Origin: Erwinia persicina
GTDB lineage: Bacteria > Pseudomonadota > Gammaproteobacteria > Enterobacterales > Enterobacteriaceae
Assembly (NCBI RefSeq): GCF_014838825.1
Contig: NZ_JACYMO010000007.1
Coordinates: 62,001 to 126,000 of the forward strand
Direction of reading: 5' to 3'
Length of the DNA: 64,000 nt
Shown here: positions 51,805 to 63,171 of the stretch, in pieces
Position numbering within the stretch: the stretch's first letter is position 1
Layout of the letters: each line of letters starts with the position of its first letter
Notes under the pieces: model-generated
Told to the model about the DNA's origin: nothing
Databases searched by the model: none
Seen by the model: the letters and a program-made list of their open reading frames with translations, nothing else
Program-made: the position numbers and the translations under genes

Positions 51805-53055
51805 TTACATGTGTTTGATCATCGCGTCGCCGAACTCTGAAGCTTTCAGCAACTTAGCGCCGTCCATCTGACGTTCAAAGTCATAGGTCACGGTTTTGGC
51901 AGCAATCGCGCCTTCCATGCCTTTAACAATCAGGTCAGCGGCTTCGAACCATTCCATATGACGCAGCATCATTTCAGCTGACAGGATGATGGAACCTGGG
52001 TTCACTTTATCCTGACCGGCATACTTAGGTGCTGTACCGTGGGTGGCTTCAAACAGGGCACATTCGTCACCGATGTTCGCACCCGGCGCAATACCGATAC
52101 CGCCAACCTGCGCCGCCAGGGCGTCAGAAATGTAGTCACCGTTCAGGTTCATACAGGCGATCACGTCATACTCGGCCGGACGCAGCAGGATCTGCTGCAG
52201 GAACGCATCGGCGATCACGTCTTTAATGACGATCTCTTTGCCGGTGTTCGGGTTCTTCACCTTCATCCACGGGCCGCCATCAATCAGCTCGCCGCCGAAC
52301 TCTTCTTTCGCCAGCTGGTAACCCCAGTCTTTGAAAGCGCCTTCGGTGAACTTCATGATGTTGCCTTTGTGAACCAGCGTCACAGAATCACGGTCATTGG
52401 TGATCGCATATTCGATGGCGGCACGCACCAGGCGTTGGGTGCCCGCTTCTGAGCATGGCTTAACGCCGATGCCGCACTGTTCAGGGAAGCGAATTTTCTT
52501 CACGCCCATCTCATCACGCAGGAACTTGATGACTTTATCTGCTTCCGGCGTACCCGCTTTCCATTCGATACCGGCATAGATATCTTCGGAGTTTTCACGG
52601 AAAATCACCATATCGGTGTCTTCCGGGCGTTTCACCGGGCTTGGAGTGCCGGTGTAGTAACGGACAGGACGCAGGCAGATGTACAAATCAAGCTGCTGAC
52701 GCAGGGCAACGTTCAGGGAACGAATACCGCCGCCGACCGGGGTGGTCAGTGGGCCTTTGATGGCTACGCGATATTCTTTAATCAGGTCGAGGGTTTCTTC
52801 TGGCAGCCAGACATCCTGGCCGTAAAGCTCTACCGATTTCTCACCGGTGTAAATTTCCATCCAGGAAATTTTACGCTCACCGTTGTAAGCTTTCTGCACA
52901 GCGGCATCAACTACTTTGATCATCACTGGAGACACGTCAACGCCAATACCATCACCTTCGATAAACGGGATGATCGGATTGTTAGGTACGTTGAGTTTTC
53001 CCTGATCCAGGGTGATTTTCTGACCTTCCGCCGGAACAACTACTTTGCTTTCCAT
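51805..53055 (-). CDS. icd: Isocitrate dehydrogenase (NADP)
   Basis: A 416-aa NADP-dependent isocitrate dehydrogenase of the TCA cycle (isocitrate to 2-oxoglutarate plus NADPH). The conserved phosphorylation-loop Ser113 region is [11 protein letters not shown] and the metal/substrate region includes [18 protein letters not shown]. Length equals that of E. coli Icd (416 aa). The start is ATG 53055, with AGGAGAGG upstream, and not the upstream frame at 53190. In E. coli the e14 prophage attaches within the 3' end of icd; here the intact C-terminus ends [10 protein letters not shown] and no prophage follows. The rluE operon diverges, 133 bp apart. Confidence 0.97.
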   Translation of the reverse strand: MESKVVVPAEGQKITLDQGKLNVPNNPIIPFIEGDGIGVDVSPVMIKVVDAAVQKAYNGERKISWMEIYTGEKSVELYGQDVWLPEETLDLIKEYRVAIKGPLTTPVGGGIRSLNVALRQQLDLYICLRPVRYYTGTPSPVKRPEDTDMVIFRENSEDIYAGIEWKAGTPEADKVIKFLRDEMGVKKIRFPEQCGIGVKPCSEAGTQRLVRAAIEYAITNDRDSVTLVHKGNIMKFTEGAFKDWGYQLAKEEFGGELIDGGPWMKVKNPNTGKEIVIKDVIADAFLQQILLRPAEYDVIACMNLNGDYISDALAAQVGGIGIAPGANIGDECALFEATHGTAPKYAGQDKVNPGSIILSAEMMLRHMEWFEAADLIVKGMEGAIAAKTVTYDFERQMDGAKLLKASEFGDAMIKHM

Positions 53056-53188
53056 TAACCTCTCCTTCGAGCGCTTTTTTTTGTTAATGACTTGTAAGAT
53101 GCGCGTCAATACTACTTGAATATTGACTCCGCGCCAATCATCTCCGGATTGCGGTATAATGCGCTCATTGTTATCAAGTGCAAAGACC

Positions 53189-53815
53189 ATGCGAAAATCT
53201 TCCCTGACGAATCATCATCCTGGGCGTTCCACCGCCCGCCGTGCGGCCAAACCGGCTGCCAGAGGCCCGCGTTGCGTGGTGCTGTTTAATAAGCCCTTCG
53301 ATGTGCTGCCCCAGTTCAGCGATGAGGCAGGCCGGCGTACGCTGAAAGATTATGTGCCCCAGCCGGGAATTTACGCCGCCGGCCGGCTAGACCGCGACAG
53401 CGAAGGGCTGATGGTGCTGACCAATGACGGCGCACTGCAGGCTAAACTGACCCAGCCGGGCAAACGTACCGGGAAAATTTACTATGTGCAGGTGGAGGGT
53501 GAGCCGCAGGAAACCGACCTGCAGCCCCTGCGAACGGGCGTCGAACTGAAAGACGGACCCACCCTGCCCGCCGGGGTCGAAAAGGTGGCCGCGCCTGACT
53601 GGCTGTGGGAACGCCAGCCACCGATCCGCGAACGTAAAGCGATCCCAACCTGCTGGCTGAAAATCACCCTGTACGAAGGACGCAACCGTCAGGTGCGGCG
53701 AATGACGGCACACATTGGTTTTCCTACCCTGCGGTTGATCCGTTTTTCTATGGGTAGGTTACAGTTACAGGGTCTGGCGCCCGGCGAATGGCGCGATATC
53801 AGTCACGAAATCTGA
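53189..53815 (+). CDS. rluE: 23S rRNA pseudouridine(2457) synthase
   Basis: A 208-aa RsuA/RluB-type synthase. In E. coli RluE makes pseudouridine 2457 of 23S rRNA. The catalytic Asp is in [19 protein letters not shown] (about residue 73-91), then [18 protein letters not shown] and [24 protein letters not shown]. The open frame begins at 53123, but the sequence TATAAT at 53155-53160 is a likely -10, placing the start at ATG 53189. It leads the conserved rluE-nudJ-mnmA-hflD block and diverges from icd. The N-terminal 35 residues are basic and poorly conserved. Confidence 0.94.
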   Translation: MRKSSLTNHHPGRSTARRAAKPAARGPRCVVLFNKPFDVLPQFSDEAGRRTLKDYVPQPGIYAAGRLDRDSEGLMVLTNDGALQAKLTQPGKRTGKIYYVQVEGEPQETDLQPLRTGVELKDGPTLPAGVEKVAAPDWLWERQPPIRERKAIPTCWLKITLYEGRNRQVRRMTAHIGFPTLRLIRFSMGRLQLQGLAPGEWRDISHEI

Positions 53816-53862
53816 CATTCAGTGCGCGGTAACCTGCGCACATTAACCCTATGGAGCACACT

Positions 53863-54336
53863 ATGTTCAAACCGCACGTCACCGTCGCCACGGTGGTCCA
53901 GGCAGAAGGACAGTTTCTGGTTGTAGAAGAACGCGTGCGAGGCCGCACCACATGGAATCAACCGGCGGGGCATCTGGAAGCCGATGAAACTCTGCTCCAG
54001 GCGGCGGTACGGGAACTGTCGGAAGAAACCGGTATCGATGCGGTTCCTCAGGCTTTTTTACGCCTGCATCAGTGGATCGCCCCGGATAATACGCCGTTCC
54101 TGCGCTTCCTGTTCGCGCTGGATCTGCCGGAAGCAGTGGAGACTTACCCGCAGGATCGCGATATTGACCGTTGCTGGTGGCTGCCACCGCAGGAGATTAT
54201 CACCTCGAAAAAACTGCGTTCACCGCTGGTTGCGGAAAGTCTGCAGATTTATCAGACCGGGCCACGTTACCCACTGGCAATCCTCAGCGCCTTCCAGTGG
54301 CCGTTTAGCGAGAGTGCGCAGATCGTCGACGCATGA
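53863..54336 (+). CDS. nudJ: Phosphatase NudJ (Nudix hydrolase)
   Basis: A 157-aa Nudix pyrophosphohydrolase. The Nudix box reads [22 protein letters not shown] (G-x5-E-x7-R-E-x-x-E-E-x-G, about residue 38). E. coli NudJ acts on nucleoside tri- and diphosphates and on 4-amino-2-methyl-5-hydroxymethylpyrimidine pyrophosphate. Start MFKPHVTV at 53863 with GGAG upstream matches E. coli; ATG 53851 is possible. It lies in the rluE-nudJ-mnmA-hflD order with mnmA 60 bp downstream. Confidence 0.94.
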   Translation: MFKPHVTVATVVQAEGQFLVVEERVRGRTTWNQPAGHLEADETLLQAAVRELSEETGIDAVPQAFLRLHQWIAPDNTPFLRFLFALDLPEAVETYPQDRDIDRCWWLPPQEIITSKKLRSPLVAESLQIYQTGPRYPLAILSAFQWPFSESAQIVDA

Positions 54337-54396
54337 TAGAATGCGTCGCAATTTTATCAGAGTCGCCTTTAACGGCTCCTTAAAGTCGGACAAGCA

Positions 54397-55515
54397 ATGT
54401 TGAACAGTTCAAACAGCCAGAAAAAAGTGATCGTCGGGATGTCCGGCGGCGTTGACTCCTCCGTTTCAGCCTGGCTGCTTCAGCAGCAGGGTTATCAGGT
54501 TGAAGGCCTGTTTATGAAAAACTGGGAGGAGGACGATGGTGAAGAGTATTGCACCGCCGCGGAAGATTTAGCCGATGCGCAGGCCGTCTGCGACAAACTG
54601 GGTATTTATCTGCATACGGTCAACTTTGCTGCCGAATACTGGGATAATGTGTTTGAACATTTCCTGGCCGAATACAAAGCGGGCCGCACGCCCAACCCCG
54701 ATATTCTCTGCAATAAAGAGATCAAATTTAAAGCCTTTCTGGAATTTGCCGCCGAAGATCTGGGGGCGGACTATATCGCCACCGGTCACTACGTGCGTCG
54801 CCAGGATGTCGACGGCAAAAGCCGCCTGCTGCGCGGGCTGGACGGTAACAAAGACCAGAGCTACTTCCTCTACACCCTCGGGCACGAACAGATTGCTCAA
54901 AGCCTGTTCCCGGTGGGTGAACTCGAAAAACCTGAAGTTCGCCGCATTGCAGAACAGCTTGAGCTGATCACCGCGAAGAAAAAAGATTCTACCGGTATCT
55001 GCTTTATCGGTGAGCGGAAGTTTACTGAATTTCTTGGCCGCTACCTGCCCGCCCAGCCGGGTCCGATAATCTCGGTGGACGGGGACCAGGTTGGCCAGCA
55101 TCAGGGTCTGATGTACCACACGCTCGGCCAGCGCAAAGGGCTGGGTATCGGCGGCACCAAAGACGGTAATGAAGAACCCTGGTACGTGGTCGATAAAGAC
55201 GTGGCCGGTAATATTCTGGTGGTCGCACAGGGCCATGAGCACCCCCATCTGATGTCGGTGGGCCTGATCGCCCAGCAACTGCACTGGGTGGATCGCGACA
55301 CGCTGACCGCCCCGCTACGCTGCATGGTGAAAACCCGCTATCGTCAGGAAGATATCCCCTGCACCGTGACGCCGCTGGATGGGCAGCGCATTGACGTGCG
55401 TTTTGATCAGCCGGTGGCCGCCGTCACCCCTGGCCAGTCTGCGGTCTTTTATCTGGATGAAGTCTGCCTCGGCGGCGGCATCATCGAACAGCGCCTGCCG
55501 CTGGTTAACGCGTAA
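54397..55515 (+). CDS. mnmA: tRNA-specific 2-thiouridylase
   Basis: A 372-aa enzyme making the 2-thio group of the mnm5s2U34 wobble base of Lys, Glu and Gln tRNAs, taking sulfur from TusE. It has the PP-loop [15 protein letters not shown] (about residue 12), the first catalytic Cys in [11 protein letters not shown] and the second in [13 protein letters not shown]. It is almost identical in layout to E. coli MnmA. ATG 54397 starts the frame; hflD follows 24 bp later, as in E. coli. Confidence 0.97.
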   Translation: MLNSSNSQKKVIVGMSGGVDSSVSAWLLQQQGYQVEGLFMKNWEEDDGEEYCTAAEDLADAQAVCDKLGIYLHTVNFAAEYWDNVFEHFLAEYKAGRTPNPDILCNKEIKFKAFLEFAAEDLGADYIATGHYVRRQDVDGKSRLLRGLDGNKDQSYFLYTLGHEQIAQSLFPVGELEKPEVRRIAEQLELITAKKKDSTGICFIGERKFTEFLGRYLPAQPGPIISVDGDQVGQHQGLMYHTLGQRKGLGIGGTKDGNEEPWYVVDKDVAGNILVVAQGHEHPHLMSVGLIAQQLHWVDRDTLTAPLRCMVKTRYRQEDIPCTVTPLDGQRIDVRFDQPVAAVTPGQSAVFYLDEVCLGGGIIEQRLPLVNA

Positions 55516-55539
55516 TTCGGGCCGTATACAGGAGTAAAC

Positions 55540-57584
<2,045 letters not shown>

Positions 57585-57595
57585 CGCCCTGCCAG

Positions 57596-57616
57596 CGGGC
57601 CGACTCAGTCGGCCCG
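57596..57616 (+). terminator. Hairpin terminator after purB
   Basis: An 8-bp stem CGGGCCGA (57596-57603) / TCGGCCCG (57609-57616) with loop CTCAG, starting 11 bp beyond the purB stop codon. It touches the PhoP box that follows, so purB termination and phoP initiation are adjacent. Confidence 0.7.
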
Positions 57617-57651
57617 TGTTAACCTGCTGTTTACCTCTTCTCCTCTATACT
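57617..57651 (+). promoter_or_regulatory. PhoP box and promoter of phoPQ
   Basis: TGTTAA (57617-57622), five bases, TGTTTA (57628-57633) match the PhoP box repeat (G/T)GTTTA-N5-(G/T)GTTTA (5/6 and 6/6). A -10-like TATACT lies at 57646-57651, 12 bp beyond the box, the usual distance for PhoP-activated promoters. Positive autoregulation of phoPQ in low Mg2+ follows. Confidence 0.8.
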
Positions 57652-57766
57652 TATCGCCAGTTTATGCCCTGATCAACGGGAGCAACCGCTTACACAGTTG
57701 CACCCTGACGCATTCCAGGGCTATGTTGATGTCTCTGGCAGTTTGATCTTATTTAAGGATTCGGTT

Positions 57767-58435
57767 ATGCGTGTGTTAGTTGTGGAAGATAACCCACTGC
57801 TGCGTCATCATCTGGCGGTGCAGCTGCGGGAGATGGGGCATCAGGTGGATGCTGCCGAAGACGCCAAAGAAGCCGACTATTTTCTGAATGAGCATACGCC
57901 GGATATTACGCTGGTCGACCTCGGTCTTCCTGATGAAGACGGTATGACGCTGATCCGCCGCTGGCGCGGGCAGGAAGTCCGCCAGCCGATTCTGGTGCTG
58001 ACCGCGCGTGATGGCTGGCAGGCAAAGGTTGAAGCGCTGGAAGCCGGTGCCGATGATTATGTCACCAAGCCCTTTCATATAGAAGAAGTGGTGGCCCGGA
58101 TGCAGGCGCTGATGCGCCGCAACAGCGGGCTGGCCTCGCAGATCATCACCCTGCACCCTTTCCAGATCGACCTGTCGCGCCGCGAGCTGACCATCAATGA
58201 ACAGCAGATCAAACTGACGGCGTTTGAGTACACCATTATTGAAACATTAATCCGCAACGCCGGGAAAGTGGTCAGCAAAGACTCACTGATGCTGCAACTT
58301 TACCCCGATGCGGAGCTGCGCGAGAGCCACACCATAGATGTACTGATGGGCCGTTTACGCAAAAAAATCCTCGCCGAGTATGCGCAGGAAGTGATCACCA
58401 CGGTACGCGGTCAGGGCTACCGCTTCGATATTTGA
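57767..58435 (+). CDS. phoP: Response regulator PhoP
   Basis: A 222-aa OmpR-class response regulator that, phosphorylated by PhoQ, activates genes for Mg2+ uptake, acid stress and LPS modification. The receiver has acidic residues 8-9, phospho-acceptor Asp51 ([11 protein letters not shown]) and Lys101 in VTKPFHI; the winged helix has [18 protein letters not shown] and [20 protein letters not shown] 57767 with AAGGA upstream gives the E. coli length less one; the frame extends upstream to 57698. phoQ starts 2 bp after its stop codon. Confidence 0.97.
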   Translation: MRVLVVEDNPLLRHHLAVQLREMGHQVDAAEDAKEADYFLNEHTPDITLVDLGLPDEDGMTLIRRWRGQEVRQPILVLTARDGWQAKVEALEAGADDYVTKPFHIEEVVARMQALMRRNSGLASQIITLHPFQIDLSRRELTINEQQIKLTAFEYTIIETLIRNAGKVVSKDSLMLQLYPDAELRESHTIDVLMGRLRKKILAEYAQEVITTVRGQGYRFDI

Positions 58436-58437
58436 GC

Positions 58438-59898
58438 ATGATTAACTGGCGTCGGAGAAAGCCGCTTTCGCTGCGGATACGGTTCTTACTGGCCACCGCA
58501 GCGGTGGTACTCACCATGTCGCTCTCCTACGGAATGGTGGCCGTGATCGGCTACGTGGTGAGCTTTGATAAAAATACCTACCGCGTGCTGCGCAGCGAAA
58601 GTAATCTGTTTTTCACCCTTTCCCAGTGGAAGGACGGCAAGCTGAGTATCGTCCAGCCTGAACGCATGACGCTGAACTTTCCGGCTCTGGTGTTTATCTA
58701 TGACGATAACGGCAAGCTGCTGTGGCAGCAGCGGGACGTGCCGGATATTCGCAGCAAGATCCGCCGTGAGTGGTTAAGCAAGTCTGATTTTTATGAAATC
58801 GACACCAATAATCACACCAGTCGTGAAGTGCTCGGTAATGACCGCGTGGCGCAGAACAAGCTCACCGCCTATGACGATGACGGCAACGACACCTTTACCC
58901 ACTCGGTGGCCGTGAACCGCTATGAGGCAACGTCCACGCTGCCTGCCCTGACCATCGTGGTGGTCGACTCTATTCCCCAGGAGCTACAGCACTCAGACGT
59001 GGTGTGGTCGTGGTTCAGCTATGTGCTGCTGGCGAACCTGCTGCTGATTATTCCACTGCTGTGGCTGGCGGCACACTGGAGCCTGCGCCCGATTGGCGCA
59101 CTTGCCGCCCAGGTGCGTGAACTGGAAGCCGGAACCCGCGAAACCCTCAATCCAGCCCCGCCGCAGGAGCTGAAGGGGCTGGTACGTAACCTGAATCTGC
59201 TGCTGGATAATGAACGGCAGCGCTATACCCGCTACCGCACCACGCTGAGTGATCTGACCCACAGCCTGAAAACCCCGCTGGCTGTATTGCAGACCACCCT
59301 GCGGTCGCTGCGCGGCGGGCGTAACCTGTCTATCGAGCAGGCCGAGCCCATTATGCTGGAGCAGATCAGCCGTATCTCGCAGCAGATTGGCTACTACCTG
59401 CACCGGGCCAGCATGCAGGCCGATCATCACGCATTGAAGCGGGATGTGCATTCGGTACCGGCCCTGCTCGACGGGCTGTGCTCGGCGCTGAATAAAGTCT
59501 ACCAGCGCAAGGGCGTGGTGCTGACGCTGGATATCTCACCAGAGGTAATCTTCGTCGGTGAGCAAAACGATTTTATGGAAGTGATGGGCAACGTGCTGGA
59601 TAACGCCTGTAAGTACTGCCTGGAATTTGTTGAGATCAGCGTCCAGCAGACGGAAAAAACGCTGCTGCTGATCGTTGAGGACGACGGTCCCGGCATCCCG
59701 GAAAACAAGCGCGATCTGATCTTTATCCGCGGGCAGCGCGCCGATACCCTGCGTCCAGGCCAGGGCCTGGGCCTGTCGCTGGCCCGCGATATTATGGAGC
59801 AGTATGCTGGCGATATTCATGCCAGTACCAGTCAGCTGGGCGGGGCCCGCATGGCGGTAGAGTTTCAGCGCCAGGAGATCCTGCACAAACACGAGTAA
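58438..59898 (+). CDS. phoQ: Sensor histidine kinase PhoQ
   Basis: A 486-aa inner-membrane kinase. TM1 is at about 15-38 and TM2 at about 195-215 around a periplasmic PAS-like sensor, then HAMP, the phospho-accepting His in [13 protein letters not shown] (about 277) and the ATP lid [15 protein letters not shown] / [10 protein letters not shown]. The Mg2+/peptide-sensing acidic patch, E-D-D-D-D-A-E in E. coli, reads [16 protein letters not shown] here, so it is weaker in net charge; Mg2+ set-points may differ. ATG 58438 lies 2 bp after phoP; a TTG at 58432 overlapping the phoP stop is less likely. Confidence 0.96.
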   Translation: MINWRRRKPLSLRIRFLLATAAVVLTMSLSYGMVAVIGYVVSFDKNTYRVLRSESNLFFTLSQWKDGKLSIVQPERMTLNFPALVFIYDDNGKLLWQQRDVPDIRSKIRREWLSKSDFYEIDTNNHTSREVLGNDRVAQNKLTAYDDDGNDTFTHSVAVNRYEATSTLPALTIVVVDSIPQELQHSDVVWSWFSYVLLANLLLIIPLLWLAAHWSLRPIGALAAQVRELEAGTRETLNPAPPQELKGLVRNLNLLLDNERQRYTRYRTTLSDLTHSLKTPLAVLQTTLRSLRGGRNLSIEQAEPIMLEQISRISQQIGYYLHRASMQADHHALKRDVHSVPALLDGLCSALNKVYQRKGVVLTLDISPEVIFVGEQNDFMEVMGNVLDNACKYCLEFVEISVQQTEKTLLLIVEDDGPGIPENKRDLIFIRGQRADTLRPGQGLGLSLARDIMEQYAGDIHASTSQLGGARMAVEFQRQEILHKHE

Positions 59899-59988
59899 TC
59901 GTCATACCACGACTTTTACCGGCAGTGGTACACACCCACTGCCGTGCGCTGTTATAATCTACTCACTTTCGCGTTTCAGGAAAACATC

Positions 59989-61116
59989 ATGGATTATCAG
60001 CTCGATCTCAACTGGCCCGACTTTATACAGCGCTACTGGCAGAAACGCCCGGTAGTGCTTAAGCGCGGTTTTAAAAACTTCGTTGACCCCATTTCTCCCG
60101 ATGAACTGGCCGGTCTGGCCATGGAGAACGAAGTTGACAGTCGCCTGGTCAGCCATCAGGACGGTCAGTGGCAGGTCAGCCACGGCCCGTTTGAGAGCTT
60201 TGATCATCTTGGTGAGAATAACTGGTCACTGCTGGTTCAGGCGGTCGACCACTGGCATGAGCCCTCCGCAGCGCTGATGCACCCTTTCAGGATGATCCCT
60301 GACTGGCGCGTGGACGATCTGATGATCTCCTTCTCCGTGCCCGGCGGCGGGGTTGGCCCGCACTTTGACCAGTATGACGTCTTCATTATTCAGGGCACCG
60401 GCCGTCGTCGCTGGCGCGTGGGGGAGAAAGCAGAGCTGAAGCAGCACTGTCCGCATCCCGATCTGCTTCAGGTCGAACCTTTTGAAGCCATTATTGATGA
60501 AGAGCTGGAACCGGGTGATATTCTTTATATTCCACCGGGGTTCCCTCACGAAGGCTACTCGCTGGAAAATGCCATTAACTATTCAGTTGGCTTCCGTGCG
60601 CCGAGCGGACGTGAGCTGATCAGCGGCTTTGCCGATTACGTGCTGGCGCGCGAACTGGGCAGCCGTCGCTTCAGCGATCCGGACGTCCAGCCCCGTGAGC
60701 ACAACGCAGAGATCCTGCCTGCCGAGCTGGACGGTATCCGTGCCATGATGCTGGATGTGATTAACCAGCCAGCGCATTTCAACCAGTGGTTTGGCGAGTT
60801 TATCTCGCAGTCACGTCACGAGCTGGATGTGGCACCACCTGAACCGCCGTATCAGCCGGATGAGATTTACGATGCACTGCAGCAGGGCGATCGCCTGTCG
60901 CGCCTGGGCGGCTTGCGCGTGGTGTCCATTGGTGACGCGGTGTTTATCAATGGCGAACAGGTCAGCTCTCCGCATGGTGCGGCGCTGACCGCGCTGGCGA
61001 ATGATTTAACCCTCGGTCACGACCAGTTTGGCGACGCGCTGGACGATCCCTCCTTCCTCGCCCAGCTGGCGGCGCTGGTCAACAGCGGTTACTGGTACTT
61101 CGATAGCGAAGATTAA
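59989..61116 (+). CDS. roxA: Ribosomal protein uL16 3-hydroxylase (RoxA/YcfD)
   Basis: A 375-aa JmjC oxygenase that hydroxylates an arginine of ribosomal protein uL16 using Fe(II), 2-oxoglutarate and O2. The metal triad is in GPHFDQYDVFIIQG (His-x-Asp, about 125-127) and GFPHEGYSLENAINYSVGF (His about 187). The C-terminal winged-helix-like tail ends GYWYFDSED. ATG 59989 follows AGGAAAAC; the frame starts earlier but the family begins here. A TATAAT at 59953-59958 suggests its own promoter. It is convergent with pepT across a 9-bp hairpin. Confidence 0.95.
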   Translation: MDYQLDLNWPDFIQRYWQKRPVVLKRGFKNFVDPISPDELAGLAMENEVDSRLVSHQDGQWQVSHGPFESFDHLGENNWSLLVQAVDHWHEPSAALMHPFRMIPDWRVDDLMISFSVPGGGVGPHFDQYDVFIIQGTGRRRWRVGEKAELKQHCPHPDLLQVEPFEAIIDEELEPGDILYIPPGFPHEGYSLENAINYSVGFRAPSGRELISGFADYVLARELGSRRFSDPDVQPREHNAEILPAELDGIRAMMLDVINQPAHFNQWFGEFISQSRHELDVAPPEPPYQPDEIYDALQQGDRLSRLGGLRVVSIGDAVFINGEQVSSPHGAALTALANDLTLGHDQFGDALDDPSFLAQLAALVNSGYWYFDSED

Positions 61117-61135
61117 TTCTGCCCGATAACGGTAC

Positions 61136-61162
61136 GGGGCGACCGGAATGACAGGTCGCCCC
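61136..61162. terminator. Hairpin between convergent roxA and pepT
   Basis: A perfect 9-bp stem GGGGCGACC (61136-61144) / GGTCGCCCC (61154-61162) with a 9-nt loop lies between the convergent genes. No T-run follows on either strand, but its placement suggests a shared transcript end. Confidence 0.6.
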
Positions 61163-61189
61163 TGCGGGAATACCGGCATCTTTGTTTCT

Positions 61190-62422
61190 TCAGGGTTTTG
61201 CCTGCTCCGCCGTTAAAACGGCAATCCGCGTGATCACCTTCACCGCCTGCTCCATATTATCCAGCGACGCAAACTCGTGCCGCCCGTGGTAGTTATATCC
61301 CCCGGTAAACAGGTTCGGACAGGGTAACCCCATAAATGACAGCTGCGCTCCATCTGTCCCTCCCCGAATAGGCTTCACCTTTGGCGTAATACCGCAGTCA
61401 CGCATCGCCGCCAGCGCCAGCTCTATACTCTGCGGGCACGCTTCCACCTGCTCACGCATATTGTAATAGCTGTCTTCCACCACCACTTCCACGGAGGAAG
61501 GTGCTGCCAGGCTCTGCTCCAGCCGCGCGCCAGCCTCTATCAGAACTTGCTTACGCGACTCAAAACCGCTGCGCGTAAAATCGCGCACGATGTAGTGCAG
61601 TTCAGCACGATCCACGCTGCCTTTGATCCCGTGCAAGTGCCAGAAGCCTTCATAGCCCGAGGTTTTTTCCGGCACCTCATCTTCCGGGACTTCCCGGTGG
61701 AAACGCATCGCAGCATCCAGGGCATTAACCATCACCCCCTTCGCACTGCCGGGATGGACGTTATTCCCGGTGATTTTTACCGTCACCGAGGCGGCATTGA
61801 AGTTTTCATACTCAAATTCCCCCATCCCGCCGCCATCCAAGGTATAGGCCCAGTCAGCGCCGAAGGCCGCCACATCGAAATGCTGGATACCACGCCCAAT
61901 CTCCTCATCGGGGGTGAAGGCCACGCGCACCTCGCCGTGAGCCACCGTACCGGACGTGAGATGCGCCAGCGCCGTCATGATTTCCGCAATACCGGCTTTA
62001 TCATCCGCGCCGAGCAGGGTTTTCCCGTCGGTGGTGATCAGCGTGTGTCCGATCAGCTCGTGCAGCACCGGAAACATCACCGGCGACAGGATCTCATCCC
62101 CCACGCCGAGGGCAATATCGCCCCCGCGATAGTTTTCAATCACCTGCGGGTTAACGTTCTTCGCCGTAAAATCCGGTGACGTATCCATATGGGAAATAAA
62201 GCCGATAACGGGCGCGGGCCAGCTGACGTTCGACGGCAGCGTGGCCATAACAATACCGCGCGCGCTGCAGCTGACGTCACTCAGCCCCATGGCGCGCAGC
62301 TCGTCACAAAGCCGCTGAGCCAGGCGTAGTTGCCCCTCGGTACTGGGGACATGACGAACGTTACCTTTAGATTGCGTATCGAAAGACACATAGTGTAAGA
62401 AGCGATCGAGTAAATTATTCAT
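61190..62422 (-). CDS. pepT: Peptidase T (tripeptide aminopeptidase)
   Basis: A 410-aa M20 zinc tripeptidase. Metal and catalytic motifs visible are [10 protein letters not shown] (His-x-Asp), [21 protein letters not shown] (Glu-Glu) and NYHGRHEF near the C-terminus; [12 protein letters not shown] lies in the dimerisation domain. It is of normal length. In E. coli and Salmonella pepT is FNR-induced in anoxia; no FNR box was found upstream here within the visible region. ATG 62422 follows GGGAAG. The gene is convergent with roxA, as in E. coli. Confidence 0.96.
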   Translation of the reverse strand: MNNLLDRFLHYVSFDTQSKGNVRHVPSTEGQLRLAQRLCDELRAMGLSDVSCSARGIVMATLPSNVSWPAPVIGFISHMDTSPDFTAKNVNPQVIENYRGGDIALGVGDEILSPVMFPVLHELIGHTLITTDGKTLLGADDKAGIAEIMTALAHLTSGTVAHGEVRVAFTPDEEIGRGIQHFDVAAFGADWAYTLDGGGMGEFEYENFNAASVTVKITGNNVHPGSAKGVMVNALDAAMRFHREVPEDEVPEKTSGYEGFWHLHGIKGSVDRAELHYIVRDFTRSGFESRKQVLIEAGARLEQSLAAPSSVEVVVEDSYYNMREQVEACPQSIELALAAMRDCGITPKVKPIRGGTDGAQLSFMGLPCPNLFTGGYNYHGRHEFASLDNMEQAVKVITRIAVLTAEQAKP

Positions 62423-62511
62423 CTGTCTTCCCTTTGGATGCCAGCGCTTATTATGGATAGCGCCATCATGTTAAATATTGTTTCAGGTCAGTTTAGTACG
62501 CAGGCGCTGAA

Positions 62512-63066
62512 TTAACGTGGCGGATAATGGATGAGATCATGAAAACGCACCGGCACGCTTCCGGAATTACGATACGCATGAGGCCGATCAGCCTGAAAAC
62601 GCAGCCCTTCGCCTGCGGCCAGCGACTGCCAGACGCCCTCCACCTGCACCTCAAGTACCCCGTTAATCACCACGACATGCTCAACCACCCCAGCCTCATG
62701 GGCGGCGGACTGGCTGCTGGCACCGGCGGCAAGCTCAATCACCAGCATCTCAAAGCTGAGCGCAGGATCAAACGGAAACAGCGGTACCGCCTGCATGATC
62801 TTATCCGCCGGCGGGTAGCCACATCGTTGACGGCGCGGTGCCGCTTCGTCTGCGGCCTCTGGTGCGATAAAAACCGAGAACGGCAAATTAAAGCCCGTGG
62901 CGATTTTCCACAGCGTGGCAATGGTCGGGCTGGATTCCCCGCGCTCAATTTGTCCCAGCATCGCTTTACTGACGCCCGTGGCCTGTGCAGCCCGGGTCAG
63001 GCTCCAGCCCCGTTCGCTGCGCCGGGCTCTGAGCATGTGCGCCAGATGGTGTTGTAAACTGTCCAC
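62512..63066 (-). CDS. sutR: XRE-cupin regulator (SutR/YdcN-like)
   Basis: A 184-aa regulator with a Cro/C1 HTH (about 10-65; SERGWSLTRAAQATGVSKAMLGQIERGESSPTIATLWKI) and a C-terminal RmlC-type cupin (EHVVVINGVLEVQVEGVWQSLAAGEGL). The divergent benE/ydcO gene makes it a match to E. coli YdcN/SutR, implicated there in sulfur utilisation control. GTG 63066 has AAAGGGAG upstream. Two copies of a 10-bp palindrome (CGTTATAACG) lie between the divergent genes and are the likely operator. The effector is unknown. Confidence 0.85.
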   Translation of the reverse strand: MDSLQHHLAHMLRARRSERGWSLTRAAQATGVSKAMLGQIERGESSPTIATLWKIATGFNLPFSVFIAPEAADEAAPRRQRCGYPPADKIMQAVPLFPFDPALSFEMLVIELAAGASSQSAAHEAGVVEHVVVINGVLEVQVEGVWQSLAAGEGLRFQADRPHAYRNSGSVPVRFHDLIHYPPR

Positions 63067-63103
63067 GTCGTTGTCTCCCTTTCGTCAGCGGAGAGTATAA
63101 CCA

Positions 63104-63146
63104 CTTGTACGTTATAACGCACAGTGATAGCTTGTGCGTTATAACG
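63104..63146. promoter_or_regulatory. Direct-repeat operator between sutR and benE
   Basis: CTTGTACGTTATAACG (63104-63119) and CTTGTGCGTTATAACG (63131-63146) are 27 bp apart. Each ends in the perfect palindrome CGTTATAACG (63110-63119 and 63137-63146). Two identical palindromes about 2.5 helical turns apart in the divergent region fit binding by the XRE-cupin regulator. Confidence 0.72.
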
Positions 63147-63171
63147 GTCAACCTTACCACGGGATCTCGCT

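Noticed and set aside
51805..51860. An e14-like prophage junction at the icd 3' end
   Set aside because: The icd C-terminus is intact and no duplicated icd end or integrase is found next to it.
61547..62179. A 210-codon plus-strand frame opposite pepT
   Set aside because: Shadow of pepT, whose metal and catalytic motifs are all in place on the other strand.
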